From: a virus
Strand: one strand, 5' to 3'
DNA length: 35,997 nt
Virus record (IMG/VR): IMGVR_UViG_3300017917_004268
Location: 1-35,997 of that record
Part shown: piece by piece, positions 13,868 to 20,934 of the stretch
Position numbering within the stretch: position 1 is the first letter of the stretch
Layout: every line of letters starts with the position of its first letter
Position numbers and translations under genes: made by a program
The notes under the pieces: model-generated
The model's input: only the letters and a program-made list of their open reading frames with translations
Databases searched by the model: none
What the model was told of the DNA's origin: nothing

Positions 13868-14516
13868 TGTTATCAAAATCTTCAAACTTGGTCCACAAAC
13901 TGCATGAATATCTAGTATTACCATTTGTTTTTGTAACTCCATGTAAGTAGTGTGTGTTACCAGGAAAAGATACTAGCATGCCTGGCTTTGGTTTTATTTT
14001 AAAGTCAAAGTCTGGAAAAAATAACTCTCCACCTTCAAAGTCATCATTTAAATATAAAATATTTGCAAGATGACCACTCCAAAAATATGGAAAATATTTT
14101 TCTTGAGTTTTATAATCATTTTCTTCATCAAATTCTTGTACCCATCCTATTACATCTGTATGTGGATCTAAATAAGTTCCTGATGGATGAAAAGCATAGT
14201 GTAAATCTATATCTGTTATTTGATTCATATTATAAAATTTTGTAGCATTTTCTGCTATTAACGGAGTTATATGATGTGCAAAGTTTTTTAGTATTTCATT
14301 ATCTATCTGTAAGTATGACAAACCTTTTCCATGTGTATGATGGGTATCATATTCTGGCTCATGCTTTTTACATTCATTCAATATGATACTAACTTCTTCT
14401 TCTGATAAAAAATTTTCAAATATTCCAATATTTTTTGTGTCTATTCCTAGTTTTGTTGTAATGTTGTCTATTTTTTTTACTTGAGGTCTAAAATATCTTT
14501 CATCTATTTTATACAC
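13860..14516 (-). CDS. 2OG-Fe(II) oxygenase, copy 4
   Basis: This is a 218-aa dioxygenase with iron ligands His119, Asp121 (DPHTD) and His192 (LHGV), and Arg202. LNDDFEGGELFFPDFDF is the family strand pair. The N-terminal 40 residues are a separate helical extension. It starts with GTG, directly after the stop of the 50-aa gene encoded upstream, suggesting translational coupling to the structural-type operon (14518-15767). Its DPHTDVIG motif places it with copies 1 and 2 (DPHTDVIE and HTDIIE). Substrate unknown. Confidence 0.86.
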   Translation of the reverse strand: MYKIDERYFRPQVKKIDNITTKLGIDTKNIGIFENFLSEEEVSIILNECKKHEPEYDTHHTHGKGLSYLQIDNEILKNFAHHITPLIAENATKFYNMNQITDIDLHYAFHPSGTYLDPHTDVIGWVQEFDEENDYKTQEKYFPYFWSGHLANILYLNDDFEGGELFFPDFDFKIKPKPGMLVSFPGNTHYLHGVTKTNGNTRYSCSLWTKFEDFDNTI

Positions 14517-14517
14517 T

Positions 14518-14670
14518 TTATTGACTTTCTTTATGGTTTGCCTTGTATTTTGATATACGTTCTTTTACAGTTCCATCTTTTCTTAATCTAACATTCCATC
14601 CATCAACTATTTGAAAAGGATTAAAAGAATATTTTTTCTTTCTATTTTTTCTAAGTCTATTATTTGCCAT
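14518..14670 (-). CDS. Small basic protein (50 aa)
   Basis: A 50-codon frame encodes a highly basic peptide (starts MANNRLRKNRKKKYSFNPF, ends KANHKESQ) with the central phrase VDGWNVRLRKDGTVKERI. Its ATG shares one base with the stop of the 365-aa gene (TAATG) and its own stop is 1 nt from the GTG of oxygenase copy 4. The charge suggests RNA/DNA or virion interior binding. No family recognised. Confidence 0.55.
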   Translation of the reverse strand: MANNRLRKNRKKKYSFNPFQIVDGWNVRLRKDGTVKERISKYKANHKESQ

Positions 14671-15767
14671 TACAAAACTATTCTATTCGATTTAGTATAA
14701 TCTTTTCCAAAATCTGCAAACAATGCCTTGTCTTTTTCAGCATTAACAATTCTTCTAGACCATGCAAAACCAGCATCTCCACCCCATGCTAACCACATGA
14801 TGTATCCATTAGAAGGGTTTGCTTGATTGCCCCAGTCTTTACCTTTTTTATCTACTTCATGACGTGAAAAATAAGAATACATTCTTTTAACTGTGCTTAA
14901 AGATAGTGATTCTCCTCTTGCTAATTGTCCTGCACGAGTCCAACCAACTGATGTTCCAGCACCTTTTGCTTTGCCTTGTTCTTTAAATCTAATTGCTTTA
15001 CGTGCTGCTGCCCTTGCACCTGCAGGTGGAGAATATCCTTCTGCTTTTGACAATTCATCTGTTTCATAAACCACAGTGTCATCATCTTCCCAAAGATCAT
15101 CTGCTTTTTTTGCAGGTACACAATTAGGAACCATCTGACCATTTTTTCCTGGTTTCATTCCACGTTGCACATATCCATCCCAACATGGTGCTTTTTTATT
15201 TAAACTACCACAACCACAATCGCTTTTTGATTCTCCCGCTTGACATACTGGACATTCTTCACACGTTACATTTAATTCTTTACATGTTGGACATCCACAA
15301 CCCTCATATTCTTTTTTTACATTATTTTTTTGTTCTTCAGATATATTTTTATCCATAGTTTCATTACTTTCTATGTTAGGTAAAATCATTACATCTTTTG
15401 CTTTTGCACCAACAAAATACTCTGTTTCTTCAAGTTCGCCCTCTTCCATTTCAAACAACTGAATTAGGATAGCAGGTTCTTCTGCAGATGCTTCAAGAGA
15501 ATATTCAGATCCTGGCATACCAAGCATTCCTTCTGTCATTACGTGAACCACACGACCAACATACATTTCTTCTTCATGTGGTGCCATAACCATATCGCCT
15601 TCTTTAACCATGGCTTTTCCTATGTTGCCTTCAGAACGATTAATTGCATAAATTTGTGCTGCTGCTTCTTTTGCTGTTTTATGACAGCCCATGACTGTAC
15701 CGTCGTCTTTTAGGGCAGGGTACCCTTTACATCCGTATGAACCTTTTGCTCCAACATGATATGGCAT
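14670..15767 (-). CDS. Phage structural-type protein with capsid-protease-like N-terminus
   Basis: A 365-aa protein in four parts. Residues 1-50 (YGCKGYPALKDDGTVMGCHK then AAAQIYAINRSEG) resemble the leader of actinophage capsid-maturation proteases and scaffolds. Residues about 50-140 are a beta-rich segment. Residues about 150-215 are a cysteine-rich linker (CGCPTCKE, CEECPVC, CGCGS) that could bind zinc. Residues about 245-350 (SPPAGARAAARKAIRFKEQ, GTSVGWTRAGQL, MYSYFSRHE, WLAWGGDAG) form a conserved phage domain of unknown function often linked to virion morphogenesis. Protease catalytic residues are not identifiable. A perfect TATAAT lies 6 nt before the ATG. Confidence 0.7.
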   Translation of the reverse strand: MPYHVGAKGSYGCKGYPALKDDGTVMGCHKTAKEAAAQIYAINRSEGNIGKAMVKEGDMVMAPHEEEMYVGRVVHVMTEGMLGMPGSEYSLEASAEEPAILIQLFEMEEGELEETEYFVGAKAKDVMILPNIESNETMDKNISEEQKNNVKKEYEGCGCPTCKELNVTCEECPVCQAGESKSDCGCGSLNKKAPCWDGYVQRGMKPGKNGQMVPNCVPAKKADDLWEDDDTVVYETDELSKAEGYSPPAGARAAARKAIRFKEQGKAKGAGTSVGWTRAGQLARGESLSLSTVKRMYSYFSRHEVDKKGKDWGNQANPSNGYIMWLAWGGDAGFAWSRRIVNAEKDKALFADFGKDYTKSNRIVL

Positions 15768-15773
15768 AAGAAT

Positions 15774-15799
15774 ATTATACCACTTCTTAGTGATATAAT
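15774..15799. promoter_or_regulatory. Divergent leaderless promoter pair
   Basis: Minus strand: TGG-TATAAT (15779-15774), 6 nt before ATG 15767. Plus strand: TGA-TATAAT (15794-15799), 6 nt before ATG 15806. Both are extended -10 elements with identical spacing to their start codons, back to back in a 38-bp gap. Confidence 0.65.
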
Positions 15800-15805
15800 C
15801 GTTAT

Positions 15806-16459
15806 ATGGTTTATGAAAAATATATAGAACAGTTTGATAAAATAGGATATTTTGAGGATAGAATAGTAATAATACCTAACTTTATATCAAAAGAAAACCT
15901 TAATCTTCTAAATGATTTTATACAAAAATATAATAAAAAAGGTTCTATACTAAAAGAAAATATAGATAACTATAAGGTTGTTGAAATACTTACAAATACT
16001 GAAAAAGAGATATATAACAAAGTATATCAGTACTATACAGAAAAATACGATGTAAAGTTTAAAGATAAAGCATATATTCCAACACACTTAGTAAATTGGA
16101 ACGTTTCTCCTGGAGAACCACTTCCAGTTCATTCTGATTGCGAAAGACCAGACGGATCTCCAGCAATGCATGATGGATACTATAGATACAACCTAGCAGT
16201 AATTTGCTATCTCAATGACGATTATTCTGGAGGAAAAATATTTTTTCCAAAGTTTAATAAAGAAATTAAGCCAAATGCAGGAGATTTAATAATGTTTCCA
16301 GGAAGATTTAGACATGGTGTTACTGGTGTAGAAAAGGGAGATAGATATACTATGTTAACGTGGTTTAGATTTGATGTTGAAGACAATATTCTTGATAAAG
16401 ATTTGCCATATGCTGGCAGTGCACTTGGTGTTTTATTTAATAATGAGACAGGCAATTAA
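15806..16459 (+). CDS. 2OG-Fe(II) oxygenase, copy 5
   Basis: This is a 217-aa dioxygenase with iron ligands His109, Asp111 (VHSD) and His170 (RHGV), and Arg180 (GDRY). YLNDDYSGGKIFFPKFNKEI and AGDLIMFPG are the core strands. Its VNWNVSPGEPLPVHSD entry differs from the DPHTD copies, so it is a separate branch. It is the only forward gene in its neighbourhood, with a leaderless promoter. A stem-loop lies across its stop codon. Substrate unknown. Confidence 0.88.
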   Translation: MVYEKYIEQFDKIGYFEDRIVIIPNFISKENLNLLNDFIQKYNKKGSILKENIDNYKVVEILTNTEKEIYNKVYQYYTEKYDVKFKDKAYIPTHLVNWNVSPGEPLPVHSDCERPDGSPAMHDGYYRYNLAVICYLNDDYSGGKIFFPKFNKEIKPNAGDLIMFPGRFRHGVTGVEKGDRYTMLTWFRFDVEDNILDKDLPYAGSALGVLFNNETGN

Positions 16460-16474
16460 TTAAAACTGCCTGTC
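16447..16474. terminator. Hairpin between convergent genes
   Basis: The 8-bp perfect inverted repeat GACAGGCA (16447-16454) / TGCCTGTC (16467-16474) with a 12-nt AT-only-plus-C loop lies at the convergent ends of oxygenase copy 5 and the holin-like gene. There is no clean T-run on the plus side, so it may be a weak bidirectional terminator or an mRNA-end stabiliser. Confidence 0.45.
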
Positions 16475-16488
16475 CCCATTACACCTGT

Positions 16489-16731
16489 TTATTTTTTCTT
16501 AGCAGGCTTTTTTGCAGACTTTGCTGCTGCTTCAAATTCTACTACATCTGGAAGTCTTCCAAATGCTGTATCGTTTGGATTAATTGCACGTAGTGCAACT
16601 GGTGCAATTGCTGCTACTAAAGCGTATGCTAAATCTTTTGGATCTGTTACGCCAGTCATATAAAGTGCTAATGCAGCACCCAACACTGATCTTGCATAAG
16701 AAGCAAGAGCAGCCTTTAATTGTTGACTCAT
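16489..16731 (-). CDS. Holin-like small membrane protein
   Basis: This is an 80-aa protein with hydrophobic stretches LGAALALYMTGV and LAYALVAAIAPVALRAI (about residues 17-52). INPNDTAFG follows, then a basic C-terminal tail (AKSAKKPAKKK). The phrase ALYMTGVTDPKDL...APVALRAINPND is common in small phage proteins often annotated as holins or membrane proteins. With the M23 endolysin at 8352 it could form a lysis pair, but it is far from it. Ribosome site GGAG lies upstream at good spacing. Confidence 0.55.
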   Translation of the reverse strand: MSQQLKAALASYARSVLGAALALYMTGVTDPKDLAYALVAAIAPVALRAINPNDTAFGRLPDVVEFEAAAKSAKKPAKKK

Positions 16732-16757
16732 TTTTTATTTCTCCTATTTTTTATTTA

Positions 16758-16781
16758 TTTGAATACACTTCTGTATTCAAA
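16758..16781. other. Perfect 10-bp hairpin
   Basis: TTTGAATACA (16758-16767), CTTC loop, TGTATTCAAA (16772-16781) is a perfect 10-bp palindromic stem. It sits in the 52-bp gap between the 16784 gene's stop and the holin-like gene's ribosome site. On the transcribed (minus) strand it is followed by A-rich rather than U-rich sequence, so it is not a classical terminator. Processing or mRNA stability is more likely. Confidence 0.55.
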
Positions 16782-16783
16782 AC

Positions 16784-17500
16784 CTATGAATAATTTTTTC
16801 TTGACCAAAAATTTTTTTTGTATCCATTTTCCATTACCTTTTTAATTCCATAAGACATTTTTCTAAATGCTTTATCGTTAAATTCAAGTGCTTGAGAATT
16901 CCAGTCTTCTCTTTTAATAAAAATCATTTGATATATTGGTGTTCCTGCAGGTATCAAACCTTCAAAACCTCGCTTTACCATAAATGGTATTGGGCCATTA
17001 ACTGACCATTTGTCTGTATCTATAATACCACTCATTGTAAAGAATGGCAAGTCTAATCTATTTGCTGGATGATAATACAATGTACTGTATCCTGCTGGAG
17101 TTTGAGGCTCCCATTGTGTTATCCAATGAAACTCAGTAGTATAGTATCCACTAAAATCTGGAAATACTCTTTTTGAATTAGTATCCTGTGCTCTAGTTGA
17201 CATTGGTTTTATTGGTCCTGCCCATTTATAATTAACAATATCTTCTCCAGTATTTGGATTAATTCCAGAATTATATATTTCTACATCACAAATTAGTTCT
17301 TGTGTATATCCAGAAGTTAATGCATCAATAAAAGGTGGGCATTTTTTTGCAGTACCATCTTCACTTCTTCCATTAATTGTTTTTTGTAATGTTGGCATAT
17401 CTTTAAACCATTGTGCTAAATAGTTTCTGGATGGTTTTGGATGTGGAAGCATAGCCTCAGCATCATAACTAGATGGAATAAAGTTTACTTTTTGATTCAA
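16784..17500 (-). CDS. Uncharacterised phage protein, family shared with 30234 and 30998 (member 1)
   Basis: This is a 238-aa protein of a family represented three times in the window. Shared marks: P-x-P near the N-terminus with WFKDMP, KKCPPFIDALTSGYT (about residues 51-65), GYSTLYYHPANRLDLPFF (about 138-155) then GIIDTDKW, and GLIPAGTPIYQMIFIKREDW (about 181-200). The beta-strand-rich pattern resembles a double-stranded beta-helix. It is reminiscent of DUF6065-like proteins, but I am not certain of that link. It starts with TTG inside a TTGA overlap with the preceding 54-aa gene. Function unknown. Confidence 0.65.
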   Translation of the reverse strand: MNQKVNFIPSSYDAEAMLPHPKPSRNYLAQWFKDMPTLQKTINGRSEDGTAKKCPPFIDALTSGYTQELICDVEIYNSGINPNTGEDIVNYKWAGPIKPMSTRAQDTNSKRVFPDFSGYYTTEFHWITQWEPQTPAGYSTLYYHPANRLDLPFFTMSGIIDTDKWSVNGPIPFMVKRGFEGLIPAGTPIYQMIFIKREDWNSQALEFNDKAFRKMSYGIKKVMENGYKKNFWSRKNYS

Positions 17501-17661
17501 GGTAAGTATATTTCTGTTTTAAGTCTACTCATATGACCATCACAAAGATTTATTTCTCTTTCGTAATCACTATAAACTTTGGTTGCCTCTAAGTTGCACG
17601 AAAATTCTTCACATACACGAAATGCTGTCCATGCTAAATCATGCTTGTCTTTTAGACGCAT
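17497..17661 (-). CDS. Small hypothetical protein (54 aa)
   Basis: A 54-codon frame (MRLKDKHDLAWTAFRVCEEF at the start, LKTEIYLP at the end) lies between two reverse genes, overlapping the upstream one by 23 nt and the downstream one by 4 nt (TTGA). It has three cysteines (residues 17, 22, 40) and helical character. The middle reads YSDYEREINLCDGHM. No family recognised. The packed operon position supports translation. Confidence 0.55.
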   Translation of the reverse strand: MRLKDKHDLAWTAFRVCEEFSCNLEATKVYSDYEREINLCDGHMSRLKTEIYLP

Positions 17662-18085
17662 CTTTTTGCTCCTCTTCAGGTAGTAATGCCTTTATTTTTT
17701 TATACGGCTCAATCAATTGTACCAGAGGCTCTTGCCATGGATCGATATCGTGATATTTTTCAGCATAATTCATTTTTCTGTCCGCAACATCAATAAACTC
17801 TTTGATCGTTTTTTGAACTAAATCTATGTAATCAAAAGCCCAATCTCTAGATTGATTAAGAAAATTAACAAATCCTTCTTGAGATTCTTTTTCAGTATTT
17901 AGTTTTAATTCTTCTATTTTATTAATTAAAAATTCTGCTTGAGTTGTATGGTCCATTTGATTTTTAAACAAAGCAATAGTTAAGTCTATATTGCGTATCC
18001 TTAACCAAAAGTTTTGTAGCAATACAATAAAAAACATTGTTGACAAAAATAATATTGTTATAAATATTATAATATTATCTTTCAT
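17639..18085 (-). CDS. Membrane-anchored coiled-coil protein (148 aa)
   Basis: Residues about 4-28 (IIIFITILFLSTMFFIVLL) are a strong transmembrane anchor. The rest is a charged helical region (NIDLTIALFKNQMDH, then FINKIEELKLNTEKES) likely to form a coiled coil in the cytoplasm. A TTG at 18088 is an alternative start; ATG 18085 is preferred. It overlaps its upstream neighbour by 11 nt. It may act as a membrane-attached spanin-like or scaffold protein, but no family is recognised. Confidence 0.6.
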   Translation of the reverse strand: MKDNIIIFITILFLSTMFFIVLLQNFWLRIRNIDLTIALFKNQMDHTTQAEFLINKIEELKLNTEKESQEGFVNFLNQSRDWAFDYIDLVQKTIKEFIDVADRKMNYAEKYHDIDPWQEPLVQLIEPYKKIKALLPEEEQKDASKRQA

Positions 18086-18311
18086 CAATCGCCTCTCTTG
18101 TTAATAAAACTATTGCACCATTTTGTTCTAATGCCTTTTTTACTTTAAATATATATTGCACTGCTTCTATTTTTTCATCATGATTTAGTTTTATTAATTT
18201 TTTAGAGTCTATTTTAACTGATATAAAATTATCATTATCAAATATTTCTACACCAAAATTTTTGGGTGCATTTATAGACCTAAATGCTCTTTTCATTTGA
18301 TCAGTATACAT
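18075..18311 (-). CDS. Small hypothetical protein (78 aa) next to WhiB
   Basis: The start ATG at 18311 overlaps the WhiB stop (TAATG). A longer frame from 18350 runs inside WhiB and is rejected. The protein (MYTDQMKRAFRSINAPKNFG at the start) has a beta-alpha-beta look: FGVEIFDNDNFISVKI, then helix HDEKIEAVQYIFKVKKALEQ, then strand GAIVLLTREA. This could be a ferredoxin-like or small regulatory fold. Tight coupling to whiB suggests a common function. No family recognised. Confidence 0.6.
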   Translation of the reverse strand: MYTDQMKRAFRSINAPKNFGVEIFDNDNFISVKIDSKKLIKLNHDEKIEAVQYIFKVKKALEQNGAIVLLTREAIDER

Positions 18312-18595
18312 TATGAACCCATAGTCAATGTTTGCCAAATATTTGCCCATGTGGATTTGTTTTTATGGTTATTAAATTCTCTAGAGATTTCTCCTTGCTC
18401 TAAGTAAATTCCTCCCCAAACTCCCCACTCTTTTTGTGTTATACCAATAGAAAAGCATTCTTTCATTACTGGACATTCAGAACATAATTTGTCAATTGCT
18501 GGTCTTAACAATAAGTCTTCTTCATATTTTTCAAAAAATATATTAGTATCAAACTTATAGCAAGATGCTTTATCTTTCCATGCATATTTTTTCAT
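18311..18595 (-). CDS. WhiB-family iron-sulfur transcription factor
   Basis: This 94-aa protein has the four iron-sulfur cysteines of WhiB proteins: Cys12, then C38-S-E-C41 and Cys47, and the turn motif GVWGG (58-62) with the preceding KEWG. WhiB proteins occur in actinobacteria and their phages and bind the RNA polymerase sigma factor to change promoter choice. They respond to oxygen or NO through a [4Fe-4S] cluster. The C-terminus is shorter and not strongly basic (KNKSTWANIWQTL), so DNA contact may be weak and the protein may act mainly on sigma. This is the best evidence for an actinobacterial host. The gene lies in an operon with other small genes. Confidence 0.93.
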   Translation of the reverse strand: MKKYAWKDKASCYKFDTNIFFEKYEEDLLLRPAIDKLCSECPVMKECFSIGITQKEWGVWGGIYLEQGEISREFNNHKNKSTWANIWQTLTMGS

Positions 18596-18596
18596 A

Positions 18597-18806
18597 TTAA
18601 CCTACATATTTTTTAGGAATGTCCCATCCATCTCTCGATGGTGAGAAAACTTTTTTAATATACCATTGCCCTTTTATAAAAGCACCAATAGGAGATAATC
18701 TTCCTTTGTCGGAATGTATTAATTCTACAACATTCCAACCATCCCAAGATAGTTTTTTATTATATGAAACTATTTTTTCCATTTGATACAAATCTCTTAT
18801 AATCAT
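18597..18806 (-). CDS. Small hypothetical protein (69 aa)
   Basis: This protein is all-beta in look: VSYNKKLSWDGWNVVELI, then GAFIKGQWYIKKVFSPSRDG and GWDIPKKYVG. The paired W-D-G-W and R-D-G-W-D-I-P phrases appear in many small actinophage proteins of unknown function. No cysteines and no membrane segments. It overlaps the SpeD-like gene by 4 nt and ends 1 nt before the WhiB start, so the three genes are one translation unit. Confidence 0.6.
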   Translation of the reverse strand: MIIRDLYQMEKIVSYNKKLSWDGWNVVELIHSDKGRLSPIGAFIKGQWYIKKVFSPSRDGWDIPKKYVG

Positions 18807-19183
18807 TTTTGTCCAGTCTTTAATACCTTAAAGCCTTGTTCTCTATCAAACAAAACCCAGTCCATAGATTTTATGGACATTGCACTATCTATATGTTGCA
18901 ATACTATGTCTTCGTCTAGTTCACCACATGTATATAAATCAAACTGCAACAATGCTGGATCTTTTTCATCCCAAATATGAAAAGCAATATGACTAGTTTC
19001 AATCATAACTGCTGCAGTAACTCCACGATTTCCCTCTGCTTCAACATAAGATGCATAAGGTCCTTTTACAATTTTCATTTGTACTGCATACACCAATCTA
19101 GTTAAAAATTGAACAGCATCTTCTGTATTTTTAATTGGATTTTCTACTTTTGCATTTATTAATATATGTTTGTGTTGTAACAT
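18803..19183 (-). CDS. S-adenosylmethionine decarboxylase-like (SpeD-like)
   Basis: This is a 126-aa SpeD-type pyruvoyl decarboxylase relative. The family's cleavage/active motif is ETSHIAFHIWDE (residues 62-73), with His65 and His69. FDLYTCGELDED holds the catalytic cysteine region. SpeD normally cleaves itself between Glu and Ser; here the residue before Ser64 is Thr, so processing may differ. AdoMet decarboxylase-like proteins occur in other actinophages and might make a polyamine precursor or act on AdoMet as a defence counter. The start at 19183 is chosen over 19219 for its AAAGGA ribosome site. Confidence 0.75.
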   Translation of the reverse strand: MLQHKHILINAKVENPIKNTEDAVQFLTRLVYAVQMKIVKGPYASYVEAEGNRGVTAAVMIETSHIAFHIWDEKDPALLQFDLYTCGELDEDIVLQHIDSAMSIKSMDWVLFDREQGFKVLKTGQK

Positions 19184-19193
19184 TTGTTCCTTT

Positions 19194-19544
19194 CTAGTAC
19201 CTAAATATTTGAACATCAAGTTCTTTGTTTTCTGCTTCTAATATTAAAGACGACTTTGAATCATTTGGAGTAGAAAGATAGATAAAATGATCAAATTCAT
19301 TTATATTTTCTTTTACCCAAGAAGGAGCGACTTTAAAAAACTTTATTTTTTTACCCCTTGCCTTTAATCCTCTTTCTGATAAATTAGAAAATTCGGAAAC
19401 CATAGAATTTATTTTTGCTGGACCAACACTATATAATAATATTTTTGAATCATCTTGTGGCATAGAAGACATAATTACTCCCATGGCTCTAATAAAAATA
19501 TTATAGTCCTCAAAGGACTTAGTGCCCTGTACTACAACTTTCAA
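19194..19544 (-). CDS. YspA/YpsA-type SLOG-domain protein
   Basis: This 116-aa Rossmann-like protein begins MKVVVQGTKSFEDYNIFIRA, matching the KVVVTGSRSF..Y..... start of cpYpsA-related SLOG proteins. These bind nucleotides or ligands in several phage and defence systems. A later AMGVIMSSMPQD and HFIYLSTPNDSKSSLILEAE continue the fold. It starts with TTG, one nucleotide after the upstream stop. Function is unknown; nucleotide or ADP-ribose-type ligand binding is the usual proposal for the family. Confidence 0.65.
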   Translation of the reverse strand: MKVVVQGTKSFEDYNIFIRAMGVIMSSMPQDDSKILLYSVGPAKINSMVSEFSNLSERGLKARGKKIKFFKVAPSWVKENINEFDHFIYLSTPNDSKSSLILEAENKELDVQIFRY

Positions 19545-19545
19545 T

Positions 19546-19947
19546 CTACGATCCTTTTCTAAGTTGGTCTATTATAAACAGCATCTTATCTAATTCTACC
19601 TTATCCATACCCATTGTGTCAACTATTTGAGCATTTTCTTTGTCAATTTCTCCATCTACTACCTTAGCAGTATAAAATTGATTATCAAAAATCCAATAGG
19701 CCATGCCTTTAGTTATGATGACTTTCATTGTATTTTGATTAATATGGTTCAAAGACTGTCTTTTTGTTACAGAAGTTATATTGGTATTGGTTAGTGGAAG
19801 CAATGGTTTTATTAGTCTATGAATATCTGTTTGACTATATTTAATAGAAAAAATGGAATTCACAGTTTTACCCTTATACAAAATACTAGTAATTATTATA
19901 GAAATAAGCACAATACTAAAAATAAAACCTAATACAAAATTAATCAT
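19546..19947 (-). CDS. Membrane-anchored hypothetical protein (133 aa)
   Basis: The N-terminus FVLGFIFSIVLISIIITSILY (about residues 4-24) is a transmembrane segment, with the remaining 105 residues predicted outside or inside as a beta-rich domain (KVIITKGMAYWIFDNQFYTAK). It ends DKMLFIIDQLRKGS. It overlaps its upstream neighbour by 8 nt. The layout is like small actinophage membrane proteins of unknown function; a spanin role or host-membrane effect is possible. Confidence 0.6.
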   Translation of the reverse strand: MINFVLGFIFSIVLISIIITSILYKGKTVNSIFSIKYSQTDIHRLIKPLLPLTNTNITSVTKRQSLNHINQNTMKVIITKGMAYWIFDNQFYTAKVVDGEIDKENAQIVDTMGMDKVELDKMLFIIDQLRKGS

Positions 19948-20278
19948 TTTCAGACATTATAATTCTAATAATTTCTTTTAAACTATATTGATGTTGTGGA
20001 TCTAATTTATCAACCTCTTGTTTGTCAAATGCTTTTGGAGTTACTTTAATTAATGGATTTGGCATTGTAATATCCATACTAATAAATCCATATTGCCACA
20101 ATGCCATAGTTTCTCTACTAAAATATGTTGACACTTCGCTATGTAAGTCTGGATTAACATCTTTTAATTTTTCTGTAAAATTATATAATGGCTCTCCAGT
20201 TTCCATATCTATACCAGACACTTCTAGTGCTCCAGCAAGAATAAGTCTTTCTATAAAATCGTTTTCTTCTTGTTGCAT
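19940..20278 (-). CDS. Phage hypothetical protein (112 aa)
   Basis: This soluble protein starts MQQEENDFIERLILAGALEV and contains MALWQYGFISMDITMPNPLI and FDKQEVDKLDPQHQYSLKEI. The phrase GALEVSGIDMETGEPLYNFT recalls phage tail-assembly or neck-associated helper proteins, but not enough to name a family. It overlaps the membrane-protein gene by 8 nt. It lies in the same transcript as the secreted nuclease. Confidence 0.55.
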   Translation of the reverse strand: MQQEENDFIERLILAGALEVSGIDMETGEPLYNFTEKLKDVNPDLHSEVSTYFSRETMALWQYGFISMDITMPNPLIKVTPKAFDKQEVDKLDPQHQYSLKEIIRIIMSEND

Positions 20279-20286
20279 AAACTACC

Positions 20287-20934
20287 TTATTTAATTGTAT
20301 TTACTGTAAAGGAAGTTTTTTTGCAAGGTTTTAAACCATTTGCAATTGCATCTTTTTCTTTTTTGTCTATAGATAAAGACCATCTAACTTTAATTGATAT
20401 CCAATTAACAAGATATTCGCATACATATGCTTTATTTGTTGGCAACCATTCTGCTGGATCTTGATCTGACTTACTTCTATTTGATGAACCAGTAACAGCA
20501 ATCAAATGTCTTGAATCAATTTGATCATTAGCATACAATTCTCTCTTTTTAGCATCCCAAGTATTAGCACCTGAATCCCATGCTTCTGCCAAAGGGACCA
20601 TATGATCTACATCCAATTTTTTAGCATCAGTTACTTTTGTGCTATCATAAATACTTAGCCATTCTCCTCCAACAATTGAACATTTTTTATCAACTGATGG
20701 CTTTACGATTGCTTCAGAAATAATTACTGATTTTCTTGCATCACAACCATTTCCAGTTCCAATCCAATGTTTAAAACTTTCTCTCTTATATCCAGTACGT
20801 TTTTCTTCTTGTACTTTTAAAGTATTTAATGCTGACAACGCATCCTTATATTTTGAGTCTGCAGCATGTGATGGAATAGAAGTACAAATAAGTGCTACTA
20901 CCAAACCAGTTAATATTTTTTTATTTATTGCCAT
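20287..20934 (-). CDS. Secreted HNH nuclease (DUF1524-like)
   Basis: This is a 215-aa protein. Residues 1-24 form a Sec signal peptide (KKILTGLVVALICTSIPSHA) with probable cleavage after SHA. The mature part has the HNH/beta-beta-alpha-metal site KLDVDHMVPLAEAWDSGA (Asp110-His111), an RHLIAVTGSSNRSKSDQDP segment with the Asn-rich helix, and GNGCDARKSVI (Cys64, with Cys85 and others for disulfides). Similar secreted nucleases of actinobacteria degrade extracellular DNA. In a phage it may provide nucleotides, block superinfection or clear released DNA. Its start overlaps the upstream 47-aa gene by 14 nt. Confidence 0.8.
   Translation of the reverse strand: MAINKKILTGLVVALICTSIPSHAADSKYKDALSALNTLKVQEEKRTGYKRESFKHWIGTGNGCDARKSVIISEAIVKPSVDKKCSIVGGEWLSIYDSTKVTDAKKLDVDHMVPLAEAWDSGANTWDAKKRELYANDQIDSRHLIAVTGSSNRSKSDQDPAEWLPTNKAYVCEYLVNWISIKVRWSLSIDKKEKDAIANGLKPCKKTSFTVNTIK

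Noticed and set aside
16758-16781. 10-bp hairpin as an intrinsic terminator
   Set aside because: On the transcribed strand it is followed by A-rich sequence, not a U-run; on the other strand no gene needs terminating there.
18312-18350. Longer N-terminus for the 78-aa gene
   Set aside because: The extra codons lie entirely inside whiB; the ATG at 18311 in the TAATG overlap is the better start.
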